The notes under the pieces were generated by a model. The model was not told where the DNA came from. It ran no database searches and worked only from the letters and a program-made list of their open reading frames with translations. From assembly GCF_016834655.1 (NCBI RefSeq), contig NZ_JAENHP010000012.1, positions 1-64,000 of the forward strand: a stretch of DNA of 64,000 nucleotides, written 5' to 3'. Position 1 is the stretch's first letter, and each line of letters starts with the position of its first letter. This DNA is from Paractinoplanes ovalisporus. Lineage in GTDB: Bacteria > Actinomycetota > Actinomycetes > Mycobacteriales > Micromonosporaceae. Positions 17,234 to 24,384 of the stretch are shown here, piece by piece. The translations under genes and the position numbers were made by a program.

Positions 17234-18196
17234 GCGCAGGGTTTCCCGCGGCGAGCGGCCGTACGCCGTACGGTAGTCGGCCGCGAACTGGCTCAGGCTG
17301 AGATAACCCCACCGGTGGGCGATGGCGGCCACCGTGTCGCCCTCGGTGGGGTCGGCGGCCAGCAGGTCCTGGTGGGCCCGGTCGAGGCGGGCCCGGCGCA
17401 GGTAGGCCATCGGTGTGGTGTCCAGGTGACGGCGGAACGCCGCCTGCAACGCCCGCGGGCTGACGCGGGCCGCCTCGGCGATGCTGACCGCGGTGATCGG
17501 CTCGGCCAGGTGGGCCTCCAGGAAGGCCGTGGCGCGGCGTACCGAGGCGGGCGGGAGCGGGCCGGTGGCGGGGCGGTGCGGGGCCGCCATCGCCGAGTTG
17601 GGGAAGGCGACCAGGGCCACCGAGGCGGCCAGGTCGGCGGCGGCGCTGATCGCCAGCGGGCTCTCCGTCAGCGCGCCGGCGGTGGTGAGCAGACCATGCA
17701 CGTACGCCATGGTGTCGCGCCAGAAACGGCCCAGCTCGGCCGACGCGGGGGTCATCGCGTCGAACCGGAAGTCGGCCCGGGAGACGCCGGTGCGGGTGGC
17801 CGCCACGTCGGCGACCAGGCGCGGGTCGAGGGTCAGGCCGTAGAGGTCGATGTTGCTGCAGAGGTTCGTCTGGGGGCGGCCGGTCCGGTGCACCAGCACG
17901 TCACCGGGCAGGCTCAGCTGCGAGTCGGGTCCGTCGTGCGTCTCCAGGCGGCCGGCGTCCAGGGCCACGAAGATCAGGCTGTCGGACGGGCGGAACCGGA
18001 CGGTGACGTCCATCGTGTACTGCGCGCGAGCGACCGCGATCGGGCCGGCGTGCACCGATTCCGTACGGAAACTGAAGGGTCGCTCCGCCGGGCGGCCCCG
18101 GAACCGGTAACCCTCGTAGATCTGGCCCAGCATCTCGTGGGCCACGCCGACGTCACAGGTGGCGAAGTCGAATCGCGTCACCGACTCTGTCCGCAT
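17228..18196 (-). CDS. AraC-family transcriptional regulator
   Basis: A 322-residue regulator. The N-terminal cupin-like sensing part (about residues 1-210) resembles the AraC-binding-like domain 2 group (TESVHAGPIAVARAQY...LPGDVLVHRTGRP). The C-terminal 100 residues contain two helix-turn-helix motifs (ITAVSIAEAARVSPRALQAA and VAAIAHRWGYLSLSQFAADY), ending in GRSPRETLRL. Start ATG 18196 has GAGGAG 6 nt upstream. It may control the neighbouring VOC gene or FAD oxidase, but no site was identified. Confidence 0.9.
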   Translation of the reverse strand: MRTESVTRFDFATCDVGVAHEMLGQIYEGYRFRGRPAERPFSFRTESVHAGPIAVARAQYTMDVTVRFRPSDSLIFVALDAGRLETHDGPDSQLSLPGDVLVHRTGRPQTNLCSNIDLYGLTLDPRLVADVAATRTGVSRADFRFDAMTPASAELGRFWRDTMAYVHGLLTTAGALTESPLAISAAADLAASVALVAFPNSAMAAPHRPATGPLPPASVRRATAFLEAHLAEPITAVSIAEAARVSPRALQAAFRRHLDTTPMAYLRRARLDRAHQDLLAADPTEGDTVAAIAHRWGYLSLSQFAADYRTAYGRSPRETLRL

Positions 18197-18238
18197 TACG
18201 CACTCCTCGACGGAGAACGGAAGCGACTACCCGGAAAC

Positions 18239-18331
18239 CGTATCCCGGATCAGCGCGCTGAGGGCAGGGTGCATCTCGAGCCGGAAGACCCGTATCCCCG
18301 GATCAGCGCGCGGGGGCAGGGTGCTTCTCGA
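18239..18331. repeat. Tandem duplication of the 3' end of the FAD oxidase gene
   Basis: Two imperfect copies of a 41-bp sequence, 18239-18280 and 18291-18331 (shared parts CCGGATCAGCGCGC and GGGCAGGGTGC), about 52 bp apart. The right copy carries the stop codon of the FAD oxidase gene (18303-18305); the left copy lies downstream of that gene and carries the same final codons in degraded form. No function is obvious. Confidence 0.75.
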
Positions 18332-19565
18332 TGGCGTCCCGCAGGGTGGTGGCCCGCAGGGCGGCGTTGATGCCGAGCCAGCGGATCGGTTCGGGCTCCC
18401 AGCGGCGGGAACGGTGGTTCACCCACGGCAGGGACGTGCGTGACGTCTGTTCCCCGGCGATCAGGTCGGCCAGGGTGCGCCCGGCCAGGTTGGCCGCCGC
18501 GACGCCGTCACCCACGTAGCCGCCGGCCCAGGCGACGCCGTCGCGCAGGCCGACGCTGGGCATCCAGTCGCGCGGGATGCCCAGCGGGCCGCCCCAGCGG
18601 TAGGCGATCTCGGGCCGGATGCGGAACATGTCGGCCAGGGTCTCGCGCAGGCTGTCGAAGACCTCGGGCACCTGGTCGTACGAGGGTTCGACCTTCGACC
18701 CGAAGTGGTACGGCGCGCCGCGGCCGCCGAAGGCGAGACGGTCGTCGGCCGTACGCTGGCCATAAATGATCATGTGGCGTTCGTCGGTGAACGTCTCACG
18801 GCGGGCCAGGCCGATGCGGTCCCAGTCCGAGGCGGGCAGCGGCTCGGTCGCGATCATCAGCGAGTAGACCGGGGCGAGCGCGCGGCGGTGCCCGGCCAGC
18901 TGCGACGTGTAGCCCTCCAGCGCCCGTACGACGGTTCCGGCCGTGACCGTGCCGTGGTCGGTCACGACGGACCCGCGGGAGAGCGACAGAACGCGCGTGC
19001 CCTCGAAGACGTCGACACCGCGCGACAGGACCGCGTCGAGAAGCCCGCGAACCAGCCGCGCCGGATGCAGGGCGGCACAGTCGGGGCTGTAGACGCCACC
19101 GAGCACATCGGTCGCATTGCAGATCGCGGCTGCCTCCTCCCGGGGGATGAAGCCGGAAGCGCGCCGGGCCCGTCGCAGCTGGGCCGGGGAGCGGGCCAGC
19201 GAGATGGTGCCGCCCTTGGCGTAGTCGCAGTCGATGCCCGTCCGCCCGACCTCGTCGACCGCGTCGGCCAAGGCGGCATGCATCGCGCGGGCCTGGGAAG
19301 CCCCGAAGCGCCGCGCCAGCTTGGCCTCGCTGACCGGGAACAGCCCCGAGGCCCACCCGCCGTTGCGCCCCGACGCGCCGAACCCGCAGTACGACGCCTC
19401 CAGCACCGCGATCGACAGGTGCGGCGCGAGCCGGGAGAGGTAGTAGGCCGTCCACAATCCGGTGTAGCCACCCCCGGCGATCGCGACGTCGTACGACCGG
19501 TCGCCCGGCAGGGGCGGCCGCGGCGTCACCGGGTCGAGGGTGCTCAGCCAGAAGGACGGAATCAT
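18303..19565 (-). CDS. FAD-dependent amine oxidoreductase (PuuB/DAO-like)
   Basis: A 420-residue flavoprotein of the D-amino-acid-oxidase fold. The FAD-binding Rossmann motif is VAIAGGGYTGLWTAYYLSRL near the N-terminus, followed by the GASGRNGGW segment shared with gamma-glutamylputrescine oxidase and similar amine oxidases. The C-terminal GYVGDGVAAANLAGRTLADL closes the FAD site. It would oxidise an amine to an aldehyde with release of ammonia. The start is the ATG at 19565, which overlaps the stop of the Lrp gene (ATGA), so the two are one operon. Together with the polyamine genes further right, the substrate is probably a polyamine or its gamma-glutamyl derivative (inference). Confidence 0.85.
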   Translation of the reverse strand: MIPSFWLSTLDPVTPRPPLPGDRSYDVAIAGGGYTGLWTAYYLSRLAPHLSIAVLEASYCGFGASGRNGGWASGLFPVSEAKLARRFGASQARAMHAALADAVDEVGRTGIDCDYAKGGTISLARSPAQLRRARRASGFIPREEAAAICNATDVLGGVYSPDCAALHPARLVRGLLDAVLSRGVDVFEGTRVLSLSRGSVVTDHGTVTAGTVVRALEGYTSQLAGHRRALAPVYSLMIATEPLPASDWDRIGLARRETFTDERHMIIYGQRTADDRLAFGGRGAPYHFGSKVEPSYDQVPEVFDSLRETLADMFRIRPEIAYRWGGPLGIPRDWMPSVGLRDGVAWAGGYVGDGVAAANLAGRTLADLIAGEQTSRTSLPWVNHRSRRWEPEPIRWLGINAALRATTLRDAIEKHPAPAR

Positions 19566-20020
19566 CGGGTTCCCCACGCGTACGTCTGTTTGGCCAGCTT
19601 GAGATACATGAACGTCTCGCACGCGATGACGCCCTTGATCGAGCGGACCTTCTCGTTGAGCAGGTCGAGCAGGTGCTCGTCGTCGGTGCAGACCAGCTCG
19701 ACGAGCAGGTCGAAGCCGCCGGCGCAGATCACCACGTAGTCGACCTCGGGGATGGTGGCGATCTCGTCGGCGATGGCGCGCAGGTCGCCGTTCACCTTGA
19801 GACCGACCATCGCCTGGCGCGCGAAGCCCAGCGTGAGCGGGTCGGTCACCGCCACGATCTGCATGAGCCCGCCGTCGAGCAGCCGCTGCACACGCTGGCG
19901 CACGGCCGCCTCGGAGAGGCCGATCGTCTTCGCCAGCGTCGCGTAGGACATCCGCCCGTCGCGCTGCAGGTGCTCGATGATCTGCTTGTTGATGTCGTCG
20001 AGTGCCACGTCCGCCGTCAC
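19562..20020 (-). CDS. Lrp/AsnC-family transcriptional regulator
   Basis: A 152-residue feast/famine regulator with an N-terminal winged helix (IIEHLQRDGRMSYATLAKTIGLSEAAVRQRVQRLLDGG) and a C-terminal RAM ligand-binding domain (YVVICAGGFDLLVELVCTDD). These proteins sense amino acids or related amines and control transport or catabolism. Start GTG 20020 is chosen because the domain begins at once; a frame to 20179 adds low-quality sequence that covers the promoter. It is first in an operon with the FAD oxidase. In Streptomyces a related Lrp gene also sits among polyamine-use genes (family knowledge), so it is a candidate regulator of the shared 28-bp element. Confidence 0.88.
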   Translation of the reverse strand: MTADVALDDINKQIIEHLQRDGRMSYATLAKTIGLSEAAVRQRVQRLLDGGLMQIVAVTDPLTLGFARQAMVGLKVNGDLRAIADEIATIPEVDYVVICAGGFDLLVELVCTDDEHLLDLLNEKVRSIKGVIACETFMYLKLAKQTYAWGTR

Positions 20021-20132
20021 GCCGCGATTCTTCCCGGCAGGCAGGTGCACGGCAATCGAATCACTCGTCCGGTTTGCGGCCGTCGATGGAATCCGCACCG
20101 GCCCGCCTCCTCGATCAGTAACGGCCACTGCG

Positions 20133-20161
20133 TTTATCGCAGAGTTGATCGCTCTTGACAA
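20133..20161 (-). promoter_or_regulatory. Candidate promoter of the lrp-FAD oxidase operon
   Basis: On the minus strand, TTGTCA (20156-20161) and GATAAA (20133-20138) are separated by 17 nt, a near-consensus housekeeping (HrdB-type) promoter. It lies about 113 bp upstream of the GTG at 20020 and also upstream of the divergent saccharopine-dehydrogenase-like gene. The 5' leader would be about 105 nt. Confidence 0.6.
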
Positions 20162-20239
20162 GCATTTCCGTGGCGTCAAGGCTCTCGGGGAACGGTTTCA
20201 GTTGATCGGGCGTACGAATTGTCCGGAAAGGCGCACCCC

Positions 20240-21445
20240 ATGCGAATCCTTGCCGTCGGAGCGGGCGGTGTCGGGTCCGCCGCCGCCCTGATCGCCGCCC
20301 GCCGGGACTTCTTCGACCTGTTCGTCGTGGCCGACTACGACCTCGCCCGGGCCGAGAAGGCCGCCGCCGCGACCACGGATGCGCGTTTCGCCGCGGCCCA
20401 GGTCGACGCGTCGTCCGCCGGGTCCATCGCCGCGCTCTGCCGCGAGCACGGCATCACCCATGTGTTCAACGCCGTCGACCCGCGCTTCGTCATGCCGGTC
20501 TTCGAGGGGGCCGCCGCCGCCGGCGCGCATTACCTCGACATGGCCATGTCACTGTCCAGACCCAACCCCGTTTCCCCGTACGAGGAAACCGGTGTGAAAC
20601 TGGGTGACGAGCAGTTCGCGGTGGCCGGGCAGTGGGAGACGGCCGGACGACTGGCCCTCGTGGGCATCGGCGTCGAGCCGGGACTGTCCGACATCTTCGC
20701 CCGCTACGCCGCCGAGCACCTGTTCTCCGACATCGACGAGATCGGCGTACGGGACGGGTCGAATCTGGTCGTCGAAGGGTACGAGTTCGCGCCGTCGTTC
20801 TCGGTGTGGACGACCATCGAGGAGTGCCTGAACCCGCCGGTCATCTGGGAACGCGGGCGCGGCTGGTACACGACGGAACCGTTCGCCGAGCCCGAGATCT
20901 TCGACTTCCCCGGCGGCATCGGCCCGGTCGAGTGCGTGCACGTCGAGCACGAGGAGGTGCTGCTCATCCCGCGCTGGGTCGAGGCCCGCAAGGTCACCTT
21001 CAAGTACGGGCTGGGCGGCGAGTTCATCGAGGTGCTCAAGACGCTGCGCAAGCTGGGCCTGGACAAGACCGATCCCGTACGCGTGAAGGGTGTCGACGTC
21101 TCACCCCGTGACGTCGTCGCGGCCGTGCTGCCCGACCCGGCAACCCTGGGCGACCGCATGACAGGCAAGACCTGCGCCGGCACGTGGGTGACGGGCACGG
21201 GCAAGGACGGCAACCCGCGCGAGGTCTACCTCTACCACCTGGTCGACAACGAGTGGTCGATGCGCGAGTACGGCGCCCAGGCCGTGGTCTGGCAGACCGC
21301 CGTGAATCCCATCGTGGCCCTGGAGTTGCTGGCCGCCGGCACCTGGTCGGGCGCGGGCGTGCTGGGCCCCGAGGCCTTCGACCCGGTCCCGTTCCTCGAC
21401 AAGCTCACCGAGTACGGCTCGCCCTGGGAGCTGCAGGAACGCTGA
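20240..21445 (+). CDS. Saccharopine dehydrogenase-family protein
   Basis: A 401-residue NAD(P)-dependent protein. It starts with a Rossmann motif (ILAVGAGGVGSAAALIAARR), and has the family's MSLSRPNP and VGIGVEPGLSDIFARYAAEHL segments and a central substrate domain with WTTIEECLNPP. The family includes saccharopine reductase, lysine-6-dehydrogenases, carboxynorspermidine synthase and homospermidine synthase. Start ATG 20240 has GGAAAGG 7 nt upstream; an upstream TTG is less likely. It is divergent from lrp, with which it shares a 219-bp spacer. Given the polyamine/lysine-type neighbourhood, a role in polyamine or lysine metabolism is plausible, but the substrate is unproven. Confidence 0.82.
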   Translation: MRILAVGAGGVGSAAALIAARRDFFDLFVVADYDLARAEKAAAATTDARFAAAQVDASSAGSIAALCREHGITHVFNAVDPRFVMPVFEGAAAAGAHYLDMAMSLSRPNPVSPYEETGVKLGDEQFAVAGQWETAGRLALVGIGVEPGLSDIFARYAAEHLFSDIDEIGVRDGSNLVVEGYEFAPSFSVWTTIEECLNPPVIWERGRGWYTTEPFAEPEIFDFPGGIGPVECVHVEHEEVLLIPRWVEARKVTFKYGLGGEFIEVLKTLRKLGLDKTDPVRVKGVDVSPRDVVAAVLPDPATLGDRMTGKTCAGTWVTGTGKDGNPREVYLYHLVDNEWSMREYGAQAVVWQTAVNPIVALELLAAGTWSGAGVLGPEAFDPVPFLDKLTEYGSPWELQER

Positions 21446-21518
21446 CGTTCGTCGCGGTCAGGGGGTGCGGGGCGGTGCTAACGTCGGCTGCCGCATGTCG
21501 CCGACGTGAGGAGCTCCT

Positions 21519-21959
21519 GTGCGCTTGACCGCTGACGACCGTTTGCAGATTCAGGAGGTGATCGCCCTGCACGGTCACCTCTGTGACGCCGGCGCATACG
21601 ATCGATTCGACCTGGTTTTCACCTCGGATCTCGTCGTCGATACGAGTGATCTCGGTCTGGCGCCGGTGCATCTGGACGATCAGCACGAGTCCCGGCTCGC
21701 CATGTACATCTCCGTCGCGCACCGTAAAGGGCCCGGCGACATTCTGGGAATGCATGCCACCAACGTTGTGGTTCGCGAGGACGGCGACGGTGCGCGGGCG
21801 TGGTCGAAGGGCCTGACCGTGAATGTGGATGGCGCGGTTGCCAGCTTCGTCTACGCGGATCAGCTCGTGCGGACAACTCACGGATGGCGCATCCGGCATC
21901 GAAAGGTCTCGCCTCGTCGCGTGCCCGGAGGCGGGCCCGATCTGCTCATCACGCGCTGA
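21519..21959 (+). CDS. SnoaL/NTF2-like family protein
   Basis: A 146-residue single-domain protein of the SnoaL-like (cone-shaped alpha+beta barrel) group: RLQIQEVIALHGHLCDAGAYDRFDLVF, then GMHATNVVV, then a C-terminal HGWRIRHRKVSPRR strand. Related proteins are ring-closing enzymes, dehydratases or binding proteins. Start GTG 21519 is preceded by GAGGAG. It lies alone between the saccharopine-like gene and a hypothetical gene. The function is unknown. Confidence 0.8.
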   Translation: MRLTADDRLQIQEVIALHGHLCDAGAYDRFDLVFTSDLVVDTSDLGLAPVHLDDQHESRLAMYISVAHRKGPGDILGMHATNVVVREDGDGARAWSKGLTVNVDGAVASFVYADQLVRTTHGWRIRHRKVSPRRVPGGGPDLLITR

Positions 21960-22003
21960 CACGCCACTATGGGCCCTGCGCGCGTTGAGCCGATTGGCCT
22001 AAA

Positions 22004-22678
22004 TTGGCGACCGTGGATCATGATGACCTTGTCCGGACAACGGTCGCGGTGGCCGCTGCCGCTGACCGGCGCGCGATCGAGCGGGCGTGGCTTGCGAGCC
22101 TGGTCACGAGGGACCAGAGGCGGCGGAGTGTTTGGCCGCGGCTGACGTTCCTGCGGCACCTGCCCCAGCATGGCTTCGCGCCGTCGCAGCATTTCCACCC
22201 CACGAGTTGCGGGGTTTGCGGTATGCGCGAGAGCGAAGACGCTGTCACATCCGAGAGCCTCGCCGGCGATGCCTTCTGGTTCCGGCCGATAACTGTTCCG
22301 TGGGCCGGCGCGGCGGTGGAGCTGTTCGACGGGGCGGACGATGACCACGATGTCCGCCGGGGCCGGGCAGTGCTGGAAGATATCGTTGATGCGATCCGGT
22401 CGCTGCCCGGGTCCGCACAGTTGACGGAGCTGAACGCAGCCCTGATCGGCAAACTCAAGTCGAACAAGCTGGAGCGGACAGTTCTGCTCGAAGCTCTTGG
22501 TTACGCCGGCGCCCTGCCCGCGGGCGGACACCCGAGCTATGCGACAGAGTTCGTATCGTACGACGACGCAAACATGCGAATGCCCAGCCAGTTTTACAAA
22601 AAGGAATGGGCGTACCCCGTGCGGTTCTGGACCGGCGTGGACGGAGTCGATCCCGCCCGTCTGCCCCCTGGCGAATGA
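22004..22678 (+). CDS. Hypothetical protein (224 aa)
   Basis: I do not recognise this protein. It has an alanine-rich helical start, a CGVCGM motif near residue 68 that could bind metal, a central helical part with LFDGADDDHDV, and a tail rich in aromatic residues (YDDANMRMPSQFYKKEWAYPVRFW). No signal peptide or membrane segment is present. The start is TTG 22004, or GTG 22013, without a strong ribosome site. Codon use is less GC-biased than in neighbouring genes (ACAGTT, AAAAAG, GTATCG), which hints at transfer. It is followed by a strong terminator. Confidence 0.65.
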   Translation: MATVDHDDLVRTTVAVAAAADRRAIERAWLASLVTRDQRRRSVWPRLTFLRHLPQHGFAPSQHFHPTSCGVCGMRESEDAVTSESLAGDAFWFRPITVPWAGAAVELFDGADDDHDVRRGRAVLEDIVDAIRSLPGSAQLTELNAALIGKLKSNKLERTVLLEALGYAGALPAGGHPSYATEFVSYDDANMRMPSQFYKKEWAYPVRFWTGVDGVDPARLPPGE

Positions 22679-22800
22679 TCCAAGGCTTCCGTCATGGCGC
22701 CCGAACACTCGCGGCAGATCGAGCACCAGGTCGAGCCGACGCAGCGCTCGTAAGGATTTCCGGTTGCGGCGATTGGGCTCTGGGAACGGTGGAACTGAGC

Positions 22801-22828
22801 GTGGGGGTGGTCCGCCAACCACCCCCAC
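22801..22828. terminator. Bidirectional hairpin terminator
   Basis: GTGGGGGTGGT (22801-22811) pairs perfectly with ACCACCCCCAC (22818-22828) across a 6-nt loop. It lies between converging genes, the hypothetical gene ending at 22678 and the aldehyde dehydrogenase ending at 22838. Confidence 0.85.
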
Positions 22829-22837
22829 GAGATTGGG

Positions 22838-24271
22838 TCAGCCGAGGCTGTGCATGACGTGCTTGATGCGGGTGTAGTCCTCCAGGCCGTACACGGAAAG
22901 GTCCTTGCCGTGGCCGGAGTGCTTGAAGCCGCCGTGGGGCATCTCGGCCACCAGCGGGATGTGGCAGTTGACCCATACGCAGCCGAAGTCGAGGCGCTGT
23001 GTCATGCGCATCGCTCGGGCGTGGTCCTTTGTCCAGACCGAGGAGGCCAGGCCGTATTCGACGCCGTTGGCCCAGGCGACCGCCTCGTCCTCGTCGGTGA
23101 ACTGCTGGACCGTGATGACCGGGCCGAAGATCTCGTCCTGGACGGCCTCGTCGGTCTGCCGGAGACCCGAGACTACGGTGGGCGCGTAGAAGTAGCCGCG
23201 GTCGCCGACCCGCGCCCCACCTGCGTTCAGTGCGGCGTGGTCGGGCAAGCGGTCGACGAAGCCGGAGACGCGGTCGAACTGGCGGCTGTTGTTCAGGGGG
23301 CCGAACAGCACGTCTTCGTCGTCGGCGGCGCCGGTCTTGGTGTTCTTGGCCTGCTCGGCCAGCGCGGCCACGAAGTCGGAGTAGACCCGCGGGGAGGCGA
23401 GCACCCGGGTGGCGGCGGTGCAGTCCTGGCCGGCGTTGAAATAGCCACCGACCGCGATGGCCTCGGCCGCGGCCGCGATGTCGGCGTCGTCGAAGATCAC
23501 GACGGGGGCCTTGCCGCCCAGCTCGAGGTGGGTGCGCTTGAGGTCGGCCGACGCGGCCGAGGCGACCTCCATGCCGGCCCGGACCGAACCGGTGATCGAC
23601 ACCATCTGCGGGGTCTTGTGGGTGACCAGCTCGCGGCCGGTGTCACGGTCGCCGACGACGACGTTGAGCACACCCGGCGGCAGGAACTCGGCGGCGATCT
23701 CGGCCAGCATGACCGTGGTGACCGGGGTGGTGTCGGACGGCTTGAGCACGACCGTGTTGCCGGCCGCGATCGCCGGCGCCAGCTTCCAGACGGCCATCAT
23801 CAGCGGGTAGTTCCACGGCGTGACCTGCGCGCACACCCCGACCGGCTCGCGCCTCACGTAGCTTTCGAAGCCGGCCAGGTATTGACCGGCGGAGCGGCCC
23901 TCGAGCAGCCGCGCGGCGCCCGCGAAGAACCGGATCTGGTCGACCGCCGGGGGCAGTTCCTCGCTGGCGGTCAGGCCGAGCGGCTTGCCGGTGTTCTGCG
24001 ACTCGGCCTTGACCAGCTCGCCGGCCTTGGCCTCGACGGCGTCGGCGAACTTGAGCAGCGCCTGCTGCCGCTCGCTGGGGGTGGTGTTGCGCCACGACTC
24101 GAACGCGGTCGACGCGGCCTGCATGGCCCGGTCGACGTCGGGCCGGCCGGACACCGGGGCGGACGCGAACACCTCGCCGGTCGCCGGGTCGATCAGGTCC
24201 TCGTATCGTCCCTCGGCGGGCGCGGCCGACTCGCCGCCGATGAAGTTGTGCAGCACGGTCTTGGCGGTCAC
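22838..24271 (-). CDS. Aldehyde dehydrogenase, gamma-aminobutyraldehyde dehydrogenase type
   Basis: A 477-residue NAD-dependent aldehyde dehydrogenase. Features: the NAD-site segment TPWNYPLMMAVWKLAPAIAA, LKPSDTTPVTT, GSVRAGMEV, the general-base motif LELGGKAP and the catalytic cysteine at about residue 284 in AGQDCTAATR. The last part (PHGGFKHSGHGKDLSVYGLE) matches the YdcW/PatD group that turns 4-aminobutanal into GABA. Start GTG 24271 follows GGAG; longer frames enter the promoter. It is closely related to the enzyme at 45201-46637. The 28-bp element shared with gabT lies 43 nt upstream, so induction by amines is likely. Confidence 0.88.
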   Translation of the reverse strand: MTAKTVLHNFIGGESAAPAEGRYEDLIDPATGEVFASAPVSGRPDVDRAMQAASTAFESWRNTTPSERQQALLKFADAVEAKAGELVKAESQNTGKPLGLTASEELPPAVDQIRFFAGAARLLEGRSAGQYLAGFESYVRREPVGVCAQVTPWNYPLMMAVWKLAPAIAAGNTVVLKPSDTTPVTTVMLAEIAAEFLPPGVLNVVVGDRDTGRELVTHKTPQMVSITGSVRAGMEVASAASADLKRTHLELGGKAPVVIFDDADIAAAAEAIAVGGYFNAGQDCTAATRVLASPRVYSDFVAALAEQAKNTKTGAADDEDVLFGPLNNSRQFDRVSGFVDRLPDHAALNAGGARVGDRGYFYAPTVVSGLRQTDEAVQDEIFGPVITVQQFTDEDEAVAWANGVEYGLASSVWTKDHARAMRMTQRLDFGCVWVNCHIPLVAEMPHGGFKHSGHGKDLSVYGLEDYTRIKHVMHSLG

Positions 24272-24313
24272 ATGGTCTCCAGACGCAGGATCTCCACTGT
24301 TCGGGTGCCATCC

Positions 24314-24341
24314 TTCCACTGATTCCGTCGCTGACAAGAGG
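24314..24341 (-). promoter_or_regulatory. Shared 28-bp regulatory element, copy 1
   Basis: On the plus strand it contains CACTGATTCCGTCGC and ends with CAAGAGG; 24 of 28 bases match the copy at 37240-37267. On the minus strand it offers TTGTCA as a possible -35. It lies 43 nt upstream of the aldehyde dehydrogenase start and just before the divergent sensor-kinase gene. Confidence 0.7.
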
Positions 24342-24384
24342 TGTGGATGACGAGTTCCGCATTCCGGCTCAGCCCGGTCGGCAG

